From positions 415,906,044 through 415,970,043 of the forward strand of contig NC_080671.1 in the NCBI RefSeq assembly GCF_030247195.1: a stretch of DNA of 64,000 bases, written 5' to 3'. The notes under the pieces were generated by a model. It did not search any database, had not been told where the DNA came from, and saw only the letters and a program-made list of their open reading frames with translations. Both the position numbers and the translations under genes were made by a program. This DNA comes from Topomyia yanbarensis (Eukaryota; Arthropoda; Insecta; Diptera; Culicidae). Positions 1 through 10,815 of this stretch are shown one piece after another (position 1 is the stretch's first letter; every line of letters begins with the position of its first letter).

Positions 1-290
1 CTATTCCTTCATGATCCAATCGTGTAATTAATCGATGCTTCATTTTATTCGCTCAGAACACTTGTAGTTTTCTATACACTCTCTGACACGATGTGTCATA
101 TAACCACAATGGCGATACGTGGGCGTTTGATTTTTGCAGGTTATGTATATTTCTTCGCCATGGTGTAGCACGGAATAATCTGTTGTAATCGAATCCATGT
201 CTATACGCACTCCTTTATCTTTATTTCGAGTAATACATTTGAATTGACGGTTTCCTAGAGCTATATTGCGAATTTTGGTGTTTTTCTTCT
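1..290 (-). pseudogene. Non-LTR retrotransposon gag fragment
   Basis: Read on the minus strand, an open stretch contains a short motif of the form T-C-K-N-Q-T-P-T-Y-R-H-C-G-Y followed by a further Cys. It lines up by eye with the C-terminal zinc-knuckle-like part of the gag at 25251-26128 (there Q-T-P-T-C-Q-F-C-N-Y). The first Cys of the knuckle is replaced by Tyr and the frame closes soon after, so this is a decayed piece. It starts at the window edge, so its full extent is unknown. Confidence 0.4.
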
Positions 291-2885
291 CTTATGGCAA
301 CAGTAATTTAATTTGTTTTTCTTAGTTATTTGAGAAATTTTAATTTTATAGCTAATATGACATCCAATGTCTTCGATACATTTTTCCGTTAAATGCTGTG
401 AAAAATATCGTGTCGTGTCACACACCATTATCATACTGATGAAACGAATCCGACTTGTTTAATTTAGGTATTGTGCAATCGTGCGTAAATTGGACTATTC
501 CAATTTGTTCTCTGAAACTGAACATAATACTATTTTCCTTTAATTGATCCTTTAAACTTCTAGGTTTGCCATAAATAGTTCAAAGGGAAAGGGTGAGAGC
601 TAGTGAAAGGTACGTCCTAGCTTTACTCTTCCATAGGCAAGTTCTTCTTGGCGACAAACAACCGTGGGCCGAGTGAACCGAAGACGTCTTCAAGAAGCCG
701 AAAAGAGCATAAATTCTTTTAACTACACGGTAAGGTAAGTAACTAGTAATTCTAAATTATTGTCAGAATCTAGTGAATATTGGTTCACACTGGCGGCTTC
801 AGGCAAGGGCATCCCCCAATTCAGCCAGAAGGCGATTTCGTTGCATTGTTTGCGCTATAAAAATATTTTCGCGATTTCTTGGTTGAAAAGCCAATCCTTT
901 AGAAGTGAACTTGAGTCTTCATAGCATCGTAGTACACTCTATTAATACATAGATCGACGATTAACAGAACAGGGTAAGTCACATTTTCCATTTTTTACAG
1001 GAAACGAACTAATTCAAAATTTTCAAAAATTTGTTTTCTTTCTTTGCCTTTTTTGAAAGGTATAAGTGTCTACTTCTAGAGTCTATCTGACTTATACAGG
1101 CCATTGTTTGAAATCGACTCGAGACGCGCGTCTCAGGTAGAAACCTTTTTATGGCATTGTGCACGTTCCCAGAATGCTTCGCGTTGCACTGTATGTGTAT
1201 GTATGAGAACGTATTTCACGACTTGATCTGTGGAGGGCACCTCTGTTGCCGCGACTGAATTGAGTCTGCTTGTAGTGTATCTGAATAGTTAGTATTCCGG
1301 TAATACATCTGCATTGTGTATCTCAAATAATGGAAAGTGTCATTTGTATAGTCGCAAGCGTGTTCAATGAAGGAAGCTCGTCATTGCTGAAGACTATGAA
1401 CATGCTGGGATGGGAGTTGCTTTCGGGGTTGAAGCAGCCCATTTCGCCCGGACCTCTGATAATCAACGCCACAAAAGAGTATTTCTATCAAAAAGCTGGC
1501 CAAAATTCAAAAACTAAAATTTTAATAAACCTCGTGTATTTGATCGTTTCTACATTCAGTGTCAGCCATTTTGAAAATATCTGCAATATGTATGACAAAG
1601 CTGGCTGTTAAAAGTTAGCCATTTTTGCCAACTGTATTTTTTCGAAGCGGCTTGATAAAAAAAATGTTTCGGTGCTTTTTCTGGAGGTTCTAAGTATTCT
1701 CAACTAGAAACTCGACATGGGAGCCAATAATTCAGGTATGTAGAGTAAATCAAATCATTGATTCTAATGGTTACATGGAAATAGAAGTCATAAGAGGAGT
1801 TTAATAAATGGCTCCTTTTTGAAGTTTTATCACTCATCGATTTTGGCTAAAAGCATTTTTGTTTATGTTTTAAACCTCTCTAAGCAAAAAATGTTATATG
1901 TTTAGAAAGCCTAGGGATTCTCAAATCATATCCAAAAAGAAAAAATCACGCATCCTCACGCTTCGAAGATTTGGGTAGTTATGAAGTTTAGAACACTTTA
2001 AATTGTGTTTTTCGAGTTCTCTAAACTGATGTTTTTATAAACATTGGTTAGAAAACATTACATTTGTACTTGCAGATACTGAAATGGATGAACGAGAATT
2101 TTCAAGAAATTTAAATGCAAGTGGGCAGATTGCTATAACCATAATGAACGGTTTGTCGATTCGAACAAAGCTTGGTTGAAATCATCTATCAAGTTATCTC
2201 CTTTATATGACTGTTCAACTGCAGGTCGTGCTCCAAAAAAAGTTTTCCGAATCAAGCGAGAGAAGGAAGCGAAGAAGAACCTAGGATTTTAGAGAAACTA
2301 CACCATTCGATGAGTTGAGCCATGCTGCACAAATGAGTCAAAGAGCTGCCGGAAATTCAGTGGTTGCCAGCATTATCAAGAACATCAAAAGCGACAGATT
2401 AAAAAATTGCGATTGATGATATACACAAATACTCCAGAACAACCTTTCGAAAAAATCCATTCTGCAAACAAACATATCTTCTCCTGTTATTCGCTTTTGA
2501 AGACGAAGACAAGTGCTTCGGATTCATAAAAGCTTAACGTTAATGAAATAATTTCTTTTTTACTTTTTAACGACATTCAATTTGCTAGAGATTACTAAGT
2601 AGCGAAAGTTATGAAAATTTAGAGCCATAGTACTCAAGCGAGAACAAGGATGTGAAATATACAGGTCGTAAAACTAGAAGTAGCAGGATCATTATAAACA
2701 GGCTTAAAATCATACGGGCTAATCTTTTGTCTTCTGTTAGCAGGAGCCGAGCTTATGCAGCATAACTACGAATCATTCAAGTCTACCAACATGTCTCCTG
2801 GTAGAGACAGAATTGTCTCTCTTTATCGTGAGAACCGACCGAATTTCTAGCATTGAAAAAATGGATTATGTTGTGATTGAATAAA
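291..2885. other. No recognisable gene; AT-rich intergenic or intronic DNA
   Basis: No convincing coding region was found. Sequences resembling 5' splice donors (GGTAAGT) occur near 733 and 970, and a TATA-like stretch (CTATAAAAATA) lies near 855, so an untranslated leader exon is possible but not shown. The stretch 2060-2560 looks like broken coding DNA but matches no family I know. The 93-codon frame at 1330-1611 has no recognisable domain. Confidence 0.4.
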
Positions 2886-2892
2886 TATATCA

Positions 2893-2950
2893 AATATGAG
2901 AATTATTGGTGGATATAGCATAGTTGGTAAATCGATTGTCTTGTGCGCGT
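2893..2950 (+). repeat. Possible tRNA-derived (SINE-like) fragment
   Basis: The sequence TAGCATAGTTGGTAAATCG resembles a pol III A box in tRNA spacing (TRGCNNAGTNGG). It follows a GGTGGATA start as in a tRNA acceptor and D arm. No B box (GGTTCGANTCC) was found at the expected distance, so it cannot be a functional tRNA. A truncated tRNA-derived SINE is the simplest reading; chance is possible. Confidence 0.3.
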
Positions 2951-2959
2951 CTCCATTAA

Positions 2960-4172
2960 AGAAACACAAAAACAATGTGGATTAAGCAGAATTTTATTTA
3001 CAACGCTTAACATGATTAAAATTAGTGTGATTGCAACAAAAACATTTCTTTAGACTATTTGACGTATAAGATGACCGATAATCTAGCAAAATAATTTTGG
3101 CCACATTTTTACATAACATACTCCTATGTGCAACGTCTGCAAACTGCCGAACGCAGGGTGTTTGGTGGTTACGCGAGGACGGCTATATCGGAGAAGAAAA
3201 TTCGAGCTAGTGCTCTCCTGGACCAATTTGGCGGAAGGACTATTATAGGGACCTGGCATCGCAGACTAATTGTGAGTTATCAACCACAGAACCACAGAAA
3301 CGGTGGTTATGGTCAAAATTGATTTAATGTCACATTTGAGTCCGCCATATGAGAATCGCTATTTTCATTAACTAAAATTCCTGTTTAAAAATCACCAAAT
3401 CTTCTTTTTCTCTTTTTTGGCCAGAATAGCACTATTTTTAGTCGGGGTCCACCATATTGGATCGTAAGGAGCGATGTCCAAAACCCATAATTCCGTGTAA
3501 TTGTCACAAAATATTGACATTTTACCACGAATAATTCATCGAAAGTTTTCTCAAAACATTAAACGCGTTTATCTCAAAACATGATGTGTACAATCTCATT
3601 TGAAAACGGTTCAATTTAAAGACCTAATCTTTTGATCTCTTGAAACAAAACTTTTTTCATTGGGGGAATGTCCTATAAAATCTATACATTCTTTGTATTC
3701 ACTATTTTAGTGAAACCTAAAAGTGAAAAAAAAGATGGGCAGGTTATGTCAGAGACATAACCAAAGTGAAGTAGAATACACTTAGGCTGTTTATTCGAAT
3801 GCTGCAATTTTTGCTATCTTCTGCATAGTTGCATTACAATCAGCTATTTCGATTGTTGTAATGCATTATGCTCCGTTGTTGTGGTGTATTTTACTCACAC
3901 ACAGGTGCATTTTGCTCCGCTTATTTTTCAAAGAACGATTTATAATGATTTTTACAAATTGAATATTTTTCATGCTTCTGAATAATTTGCAAAGCGGTTG
4001 TGATTTCAGTCAAATGTTGCTAAATGATTTCATTAATTAAATTCTCCCAATTGATGGTCTATAGCTAAGTTATGATTAGATTTTCTTAGGGGTGTATTTT
4101 ACCCCATATCTACCTGTACATACGCTTGCATTACATGCACATAAATCACTTGCAATGCGTTTGTGCAAATGG
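2960..4172. other. No recognisable gene
   Basis: AT-rich DNA with short open frames only. The 64-codon frame at 3128-3322 has no recognisable domain. Nothing else can be supported. Confidence 0.5.
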
Positions 4173-4180
4173 AATCTCCT

Positions 4181-5087
4181 CAAGGGGTGAGTCACTTAGC
4201 ACAAATCGAATTGTACTCACAAAAAAACAGCGTGGTAGCTTGTGCCATGGTGTTCTGTAAACCAAAGCAATGGTTGCTATGATTATTCAACTACCCTTTG
4301 TTGACAGTTTCTGAGTTGTCAGAAGTGTGCCTCATTGTACCACACATTCTGGAGTGAAATAATTGGGTCATTAAGCTATATATAGTTTTCCGTTCCATTC
4401 GATAAATTTTAAGTCCAATATACATAATATAACATTATTTCAAAAAAAATTTCGTTGTGATACGTAAAAACATTTTTTTTGTTTTTTAAAATAAATCTTA
4501 TGTAAAATTGCCAACCATACATAGGAAAACTGCGGTTGTTTACATCTGGCCTATCAGGACAACACCCAAAATGAAAAAGAAACTATATGCAATGGATGGT
4601 GTTTATTTCAAATAAAAATAACCCTGCGGGAAAACCGAGAAAACATGCCCTAATTTTTTCTGACAGGGCATCATTTGTCGTGAAATTCGATATGTCAAAT
4701 CCTTGCTATAGTGTCAAATCCAGACTGTCAACATATTTCTTTATTTTAAATTTTAATATTATTTTCACGTTTCCTGAGTTGGAAAAAAAAACATTATTGC
4801 AATCACGAAAATCATCGTGATTGCAACAATGTTTTTTATTGATATCGATTATAATTTATCGATGTAAGTAATAAAAAACGACTTTTTTTCTCATTTGATG
4901 ACCCAATTGTGTAATACTGTGAATCGTAATCTTGGGCCCTATTCTCACAGTCACGTCACCTAGTGACTAGAAGAAAATTTCCTTCTAGTCACCAAGTGAC
5001 GTGACTGAGAATAGGGCCCCTTATATCGTGTTGTCGTAGGTGATACAGTGTGTGTGTGGCACATTGTTCTAAGCGACTCACCCCTTG
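4181..5087. mobile_element. hAT-like non-autonomous TIR element (8-bp TSD)
   Basis: The left end reads CAAGGGGTGAGTCACTTAG and the right end is its inverse with one change (CTAAGCGACTCACCCCTTG). Both ends are flanked by the direct repeat AATCTCCT (4173-4180 and 5088-5095). An 8-base target duplication with CA..TG ends is the pattern of hAT elements. The 907-base interior has no transposase, so it would need a partner in trans. A second, palindromic repeat (4934-5020) sits inside it and so probably arrived later. Confidence 0.75.
4934..5020. repeat. Short palindromic element, copy 1
   Basis: An 87-base near-perfect palindrome. It begins GGGCCCTATTCTCACAGTC, has a centre near AAGAAAATTTCCTT, and returns as GACTGAGAATAGGGCCC. 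It can fold into one hairpin with arms of about 38 bases. It is nearly the same sequence as the repeat at 9214-9302, which marks it as a dispersed family and not a chance palindrome. No open frame or transposase is present. Confidence 0.8.
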
Positions 5088-5149
5088 AATCTCCTCGAAA
5101 ATTTCAAACGTGCACCCGAGACACATGCGTCAAATGTTAGGCTTGTTCC

Positions 5150-5235
5150 AAAGTTTCAAGTGGGTAATTACCAACTCGGTTATTTGCAAGTGGGTAGTGC
5201 TACTTTTACTATGCACATTACCGACCGGCCCTGAT
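5150..5235 (-). repeat. Solo terminus of a CAGGGCCGG-type TIR element
   Basis: The stretch ends GACCGGCCCTG. In reverse complement it matches 7251-7345 closely (shared GTGGGTAATTACC and GTGGGTAGT motifs). The two termini point away from each other, so they are not the ends of one element. The partner end was not found. The CAGGG start is hAT-like, but no TSD could be assigned. Confidence 0.4.
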
Positions 5236-5790
5236 TATTGAATATTTTATTCATTCATTCATCAGAATGCATTCGCCTAGCTGAATATTGTTAGAAATAG
5301 GGCAATTTAAAGTATGGCATGTACAAATAAAGTAAATGAAGGGCCAAATCGTACAGCAACTAGTTTTTGGATTTACTATAAGTTGAACTCACTCTACAGT
5401 TAAAAGCCAGCGCGTGGAATGTCAGCATTAGAGAGCTAAGGCAAATGCCCTATACATAACCTTTACCAAGCAGGTTTCTTAGTGTGGAGTTTTCGCAATA
5501 ACCCTGCAATTACTACGTATGATAATAACCGACAACATGTAGTGCCAGGACATCACTTTTAATGGAGCATTTTACTAGTTGATATGCAAAATAAGTAGAA
5601 TCATTTAGCCGAACATAAAATAAACCGGTCCTGATGTGGATGTACCAATCCCGTCATACATGCAGCAGTTATACAATCAATCTGGTTCTACGGATCGCTA
5701 TAAAACTGTGTTTATAGCAGCATATACGATGATATGTAAAAAGTTGTCCCAGTTTACCCGGAATATTGAATCATCAGCAGAAACATATTC
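5236..5790. other. No recognisable gene
   Basis: AT-rich spacer. Nothing seen beyond short open frames. Confidence 0.5.
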
Positions 5791-5930
5791 AGCCGTATTC
5801 TGCATTACGACGGATTTTCGAACGAATGTGATTTGCATTCCCAATAACGACAACAAAACCAAAAGGGAGCCTGCTTCGATCGAACCACATTCGTTCGGAA
5901 ATGTGATCCGTCGTAATGCAGAATAAGGCT
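5791..5930. repeat. 140-bp foldback element
   Basis: The left arm AGCCGTATTCTGCATTACGA and the right arm TCGTAATGCAGAATAAGGCT are inverted copies. Pairing continues through ACGGAT and resumes at CGAACGAATGTG. The middle is about 45 bases. No TSD was evident. The 96-codon frame running through it (5636-5926) is a by-product of the arms. Confidence 0.7.
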
Positions 5931-7250
5931 AATTATATCAGTATACAATAAGCCAACATCATCTCCTTCTTACAACCCAACAACCAATGCAAATCAAATC
6001 GTCAATCGCACTACCGCTTGCCAAAAGAAAATTATCCAAAGAGCACACTCCAGTGTATACACCCACCGCAGTTCAGCAGTGCACTCTGGAGCGCACGGCG
6101 TGATGAATTTATCTGAGCCCGCCACACATCATTAATGAGCAAGAGAACGGGGTCTCTCGCACCCAACCACCCCTTCGCACGCGCACACTTGAAATCCGAA
6201 AAAAGGAGCGTTCTGCTTTTTCTGTGATGTGTGCTGTGCTGTGCATCATTGGATGGAATGATGCCTGGTGCCAGTCATTGAATATATTCCAACCGAAGAG
6301 TTTGAGCTGACACAAAACGTAACAGCTACTACGAGCTCAAAAAGCAAACTGACGGATTTTTTCTTATGTGCCATTTTTATACGTGGCAAAATTCATTGGA
6401 TAACAAAGGGGTAATCCTAGCAACGCTCGCTGCTTGGTTGAATTGTACGGACCAATCAGCGCAGATAATTACCACTTTCACAAAATACATTATTTTCGTT
6501 AGTTGACGTTTGAAATTGCACTTATCGCTCATATTAGTAAATGCATCCGGGTAATTTGCTACTGCGACAATAAAAACACACATTTTCACAAGAAAAGTTA
6601 TTGGCACTCACACAACTTCTCCGGACAAATACAGCGTGTTATTTCTCCGGTTAAAGAAAACCGCCGGAGATTAAACGAATGAGTTTATCACGGTATCATA
6701 TTTGTGCTTGCTGCCGACATTCCAAGACGCGAAAAAACAAGTCTATCGTACTTCTTTGCCGCTTTTCTTTGAAATTAGGTGTATATTTTGACGCTTTTAG
6801 TGATTTACACGAAACTAAAATATTATCACCTTCTCCGGTGAGAAGGAAAAAATCAAATAAATTTTATCCGGAAAATTATTCTCAGGCTATTTGTGGAGAC
6901 GGAGAATTTTGCGACTTATCTTATCTCGGAAAAGCTGGACATCGGATAAACTTCTTCTCACGTGAGTGAGAGAGAATTTGTACATTTTGCGGAATCAATT
7001 ACAATATACGTGCACATATTTCCGATCAGCAAACATATATAGCAATTTCGATCAGAACAACTGAAGTTATTCGCATTTCAAGACTGGGAAAATATTTCAA
7101 CAGAAATTTTTGAAAAGGGACCCCCATATTGAAACGTAAGAAGTATTCTATTTCAAATGGTTAAAATTTATAAATTTAGTTTACTTTAGAGCCTTATTAT
7201 TAGTTTTGTGTGTCAGGTCGATCCTGAGGTAGCAGGCTGTACGCCAGGTC
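5931..7250. other. No recognisable gene
   Basis: Several open frames of 65-96 codons occur, the longest at 6679-6969 on plus. None has a domain, signal peptide or codon bias I can recognise. A run of TCCGG-containing motifs lies at 6620-6900 but gives no clear repeat unit. Confidence 0.45.
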
Positions 7251-7345
7251 AGGGCCGGCGGAAAGCGTGGGTAGTATGGGTAGTACTACCCACTCGAAAA
7301 TAACCGTGTGGGTAATTACCCACTCGAAATTTTGAACCATTTCAA
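7251..7345 (+). repeat. Solo terminus of a CAGGGCCGG-type TIR element, second copy
   Basis: Starts CAGGGCCGGCGGAAAGCG and carries the GTGGGTAGTA and GTGGGTAATTACCC motifs also found, inverted, at 5150-5235. It looks like the left end of a hAT-like element whose right end is missing or too diverged to see. Confidence 0.4.
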
Positions 7346-7522
7346 AAAATTTAGATTCACAACGCGTGTATCTCGCACTACACACATTTGATAACATCGA
7401 TGTACCACAATTAAATTTGCATTAACGAACGTGATTTAATGTGAATGTAATGTAAGCGTGTGCATTGCGAAAAGGGAAACAATCCTTATTATTGGATCCT
7501 TATTATTGGAACAGAACATGTA

Positions 7523-8215
7523 GGGTAATGAGCCTATTAGTGGGGTTCGGACTATTTCGTTAAGGGTTTATATATGATGAGGTCGGTCAAAAAGCCGAAC
7601 TTTTTATTCTTTTATCTTAAAGTATAAATTCTTAAGAAAGTATCTTATTTTTTTATGGAGGTCTAAGCAGTAAAAGCAAAGTTATAGCACTTTTCGTCTT
7701 ATTCCTTTACGTGGGCGAAGGCCTAGGTGTAAAACTTTAAACGTGAATAATCTCGAAATCATGTTTTACCAAAAACGTTGTTGTAATCACTAGGATTGTC
7801 GAAATATCTTTCGACCGATTCCAATTTTTGTTTTAAATTCTTCGTAACTCATTTGCCGTGTCTTAAAGCGGGCGCCTGGTATATATTTTATTCGCTTAAT
7901 TGTAATTTATGCGCAGGAAAATCTAACAAAATAATGAGAAAAACAAAATACGCAAGATATGGTAGGTATGCCGAGATATGCATTTTCTCTTAAATTGATG
8001 TGAATACTTTTCTTTTGGAAAAGAATTGGAGATTATTTATGATTTTAAGTAAAGGTACGGGATACGTAAAGTGAAGTTGTGTTGGGAAAAATTATCCGCT
8101 GATGCCATACCATTTGACCCAATGCGTTGAACAAAGATGGCAGACGCTGCTCTAACCAACGGCTTCAAATAGGTGGTGTGATAATAGAAACATGGCAACA
8201 ATAGGATCATTACCC
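7523..8215. mobile_element. TA-flanked MITE, 693 bp
   Basis: The left end GGGTAATGAGCCTATTA and the right end AATAGGATCATTACCC are inverted copies with one mismatch over the aligned bases. Each is flanked by TA (7521-7522 and 8216-8217). A TA target suggests a Tc1/mariner-type element. The interior holds no transposase; the 65-codon frame at 7796-7993 has no recognisable domain. Confidence 0.55.
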
Positions 8216-9213
8216 TACTATGATTAATTTTTTTTGATTAACTTTAACTTTTATGACTTTTTGTTTATAGAAATAAATGGGTTGATGCTTAAATGTTATT
8301 TTTTGTTTTGTTTTGAATATATCACGCTTCAAATATATCACGCTAAAATACAGAACGACCGTGATATAATCGAAACATTACTGTACAATATTTTTGAAAT
8401 GCTTGAATTTGATAAAAGAATTTTCCGCAAGTCCACGCTTCATTTACTTCTACCACAGCTAACAACAAGGAATGTGAATTCACAATTCTCAAGACATCAG
8501 AAACCCATCCGAATGGAAGCTCAGAAAGCAACAAGACAGCAACGACAAAAGTATAAAAATTCAAAAGAATTTTATTTTTTTCAAGTAGAGAAAACATGAA
8601 CTGGACAGTATTTGGCATCCCTCATACTTCCGGGCAGATGACCCCGGAATTCGTCACATTTCGTTAAGTACGGTTATACATTTTCTTCTAGCATCAACCC
8701 TTCTGAAATATATTTCAGGTTAGAATCTAATCCGACTTTCAATAGGGATCTTTAGGGGTGTGTGGGTTAAGGCATATTCTGATGCAGACTAGTACCGTAA
8801 TTTAATATCTCAGTCCTTTTTCAATTCTTAGGCCCGAAACTATTAAAAAAACATTTTTAGTTTTTTCCTTTTAGGACAATAACACATCCAAATTTATTGT
8901 TTTCAAAATAGTATATGGACTACTAATCTGAGGCCGACACTTTGCCGATAAGAGTACACAACTTTTTGAACTTTCTCACAACTTTTGCAATTAGTGTCCT
9001 AATCTTGGTGATAACGTCGCAATTTTTTTCCATTTTGATGACGTTCTATCATACATTTTCTAATTATGATAAAAATTAATTTGGTACCACAATCCAAGAC
9101 GCTAGATTCTGATTATTGCCATCATTGAATAATTAAAATTCGAGATGTTTTGTCCCAAGTTTATACAAAATCTTGTTTTCTCGACAAACATATAATTTGG
9201 CCACGATAATCAA
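8216..9213. other. No recognisable gene
   Basis: Contains a 121-codon open frame at 8234-8599 on plus and a 91-codon frame opposite it. Neither has a recognisable domain, and composition is AT-rich like the surroundings. A real small gene cannot be excluded. Confidence 0.4.
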
Positions 9214-9302
9214 GGGGCCTATTCTCACAGTCACGTCACTTGGTGAGTAGAACAAAATTTTCTTCTAGTCACTAGGTGACGTGACTGTGAGAATAGGGCC
9301 CC
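9214..9302. repeat. Short palindromic element, copy 2, next to the COX7A-like gene
   Basis: An 89-base palindrome starting GGGGCCTATTCTCACAGTC and ending GACTGTGAGAATAGGGCCCC, the same family as 4934-5020. Its right end lies 76 bases upstream of the ATG of the COX7A-like gene, so it sits in the likely promoter or 5' UTR. It may act as a hairpin in the transcript or may have displaced the native promoter. Confidence 0.8.
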
Positions 9303-9378
9303 AAGTTTTCATTTCAATTGATCAAAGCAATCTGCTTTTTGTTTAAATCGAAAAGGTTGACCGTGCAAAACTTGAAAG

Positions 9379-9693
9379 ATGTCTTCTCTGCAAGCAACAG
9401 CAATTTGCTTTCGAAATTTTATTCATCGAAGTCGGTACTTGCAATCCAGGAATTTTTTCAAGAGCAAGTGCGCTAAACCAGTTCCCGATTGTCAGGCAGC
9501 GGCTGCTAAAGTCTACGAGATTCCCATTGGATATAAAAAGATCAAGGAAAAGCAAGCCAAGTTCCAAACCAAGGACAATCTTCCGGTTTGGCTGAAAAAT
9601 GGTCAACCGGATCGTATTTTGTATCTATCAACGTGTGGACTAGCAGTCGTAGGGCTATGTTCGTCATTAGCTTGGATATCGACGCTCTGGTAA
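9379..9693 (+). CDS. Cytochrome c oxidase subunit 7A-like protein
   Basis: A 104-residue intronless frame starting at an ATG. In family members this nuclear-encoded subunit sits in the inner mitochondrial membrane as part of respiratory complex IV. Residues 1-37 are rich in Arg, Lys and Ser with no acidic residue until near the end, as in a mitochondrial presequence. The core (about 58-104) shows the COX7A layout: a helix ending KEKQAKFQ, then LPVWLKNG, a short polar link, then one membrane segment (about 79-102). Subunit 7A normally has about 60-80 mature residues, so length fits. An AATAAA overlaps the stop (9694-9699). The tail lacks the basic residues often found after the membrane segment. 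It could be an expressed paralogue (insects have tissue-restricted COX7A copies) or a retrocopy; no poly(A) remnant was seen. Confidence 0.75.
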   Translation: MSSLQATAICFRNFIHRSRYLQSRNFFKSKCAKPVPDCQAAAAKVYEIPIGYKKIKEKQAKFQTKDNLPVWLKNGQPDRILYLSTCGLAVVGLCSSLAWISTLW

Positions 9694-9717
9694 AATAAAA
9701 ATATATTACTGTTTATT
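9694..9717. promoter_or_regulatory. Interleaved poly(A) signals of two convergent genes
   Basis: AATAAA on plus at 9694-9699 can serve the COX7A-like gene. AATAAA on minus (TTTATT at 9712-9717) can serve the lectin-domain gene, whose stop is at 9775. The lectin signal lies beyond the COX7A-like signal, so the two mRNAs probably overlap tail to tail by tens of bases. Confidence 0.5.
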
Positions 9718-9774
9718 GGTAAAATTCATAAATTAGTTAAATTAGTTATCAATAAATAAAATTTAATCTAATTT

Positions 9775-10815
9775 TTAATTCAAATTAAGCTGTTTCGCTA
9801 TGCGAGAGATTTCGTTGTCCAGCGATTTGTTCTTCAACTCGCAAATATAGTTAAACCTTGCCGAACAATCTTGTCCTGTATAACCGTACGTGTACAGCGC
9901 CCCATTGTAGGTAAGTTTTAAACAGCGACCCGTTCCTGTGATCTCCAGTGTAGGTCCCGTTGGCTTTGGTGGTGGATTGTATACAATCTTGGTGTCCTCT
10001 TTTTTGCTTGGATCCGGTTTGACTGTACCAATGGTCGAACTTGTTCCTTTGTTCCCGCCGGTGATGGAAGTTAGATTTGTGTTTGGGTTAACTGGCTTCG
10101 CCGACTGGGCCCAGATCCACAACAGACCCGGATTGAGACCGCCCAACCAATATTCTTTGCCTCGTTTTAACTGATTGTTCAAAATAAAGGCCACAACGTC
10201 TTGAAACTCACCACTTGTTTCAAACTCTGCTAAATGTCCTCCGTAAGACTTACACAACGTACTGGCCGATTTCCAGTTCAACCCTCGGTCCACTCCAAAA
10301 TGGTAACAGTTGTCGTGAACCCTGGTAAAGTTGTCCGGACACGTTTCTAAAAACGAAATAATTAATAATCATTTCATAATAGAACATTTCCTTAGATCAT
10401 ACCAATTTTCTGATTATTCCCAGCCATTAGATAGTAGATGATCTGCTCAGCTCGTCTTAACCTGTTTTCCATGTAATCCACTCGGTAGACCAGCTTCTCG
10501 ATTGCTCCCAGCAAGTACAGGTCTGTTTCCGAGACCTCACGCGGCGAGGCCAGTAGCTCCGTTGGGCTGGCGCCCCCAAAGGACTGCCGCATCGGTGTGA
10601 AGGAGCCTTGAGCGCTAGGTCCAGTGTTCAGCTGATTTTCAGCATATCCCGAAGGACCTATAACTTTACCCGCCGGAGATCCCATCTCTACGGCTTCGCC
10701 GATTCGTTTGTTAATGTAGAAACTGGAAGCCGGTATGTACTGATGAGTTTGTCCTACGGCTACAGCAGCTGCAGCCGCTTGCATTACCCGAGCATTACGG
10801 GTAGTAGTATTGATG
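9775..10815 (-). CDS. C-type lectin domain protein (two exons seen)
   Basis: Coding runs 10815-10403 and 10346-9775, with an intron of 56 bases. The donor is GTATGA, the acceptor is TTTTTAG, and the split codon G|AA restores the frame. The first ATG seen (10784) gives 317 residues, but the exon opens at an acceptor (CCGCAG before 10815), so an upstream exon with a signal peptide is likely. Exon A ends in a short amphipathic, coiled-coil-like stretch (YMENRLRRAEQIIYYL). Exon B is the lectin fold: Cys-Pro start, N-C-Y-H-F, T-L-C-K-S-Y-G-G-H-L-A, YWLGG, and C-terminal R-C-L, D-C and Y-I-C-E-L, giving six Cys as in long-form domains. A Thr/Gly/Pro-rich insert of about 50 residues splits it after WIWAQ. 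EPN/QPD and WND calcium and sugar motifs are absent, so calcium-dependent sugar binding is doubtful. Confidence 0.8.

Noticed and set aside
780..1000. snRNA or snoRNA gene
   Set aside because: A TATA-like stretch and GC-richer part were noticed, but no Sm site, box C/D or box H/ACA arrangement could be shown.
2893..2965. Functional tRNA gene
   Set aside because: Only an A-box-like part is present; there is no B box and no acceptor-stem pairing.
5791..5930. CRISPR or other spaced repeat array
   Set aside because: Repeats here and elsewhere in the window are inverted pairs or tandem units without regular unique spacers; the genome is eukaryotic.
9938..10174. 78-codon plus-strand frame
   Set aside because: Antisense to the lectin-domain exon, which has good splice sites and domain signatures.
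10392..10402. Read-through end (GMI) of lectin exon A
   Set aside because: These codons lie past a GT donor; splicing to 10346 keeps the lectin frame and adds the first conserved Cys.
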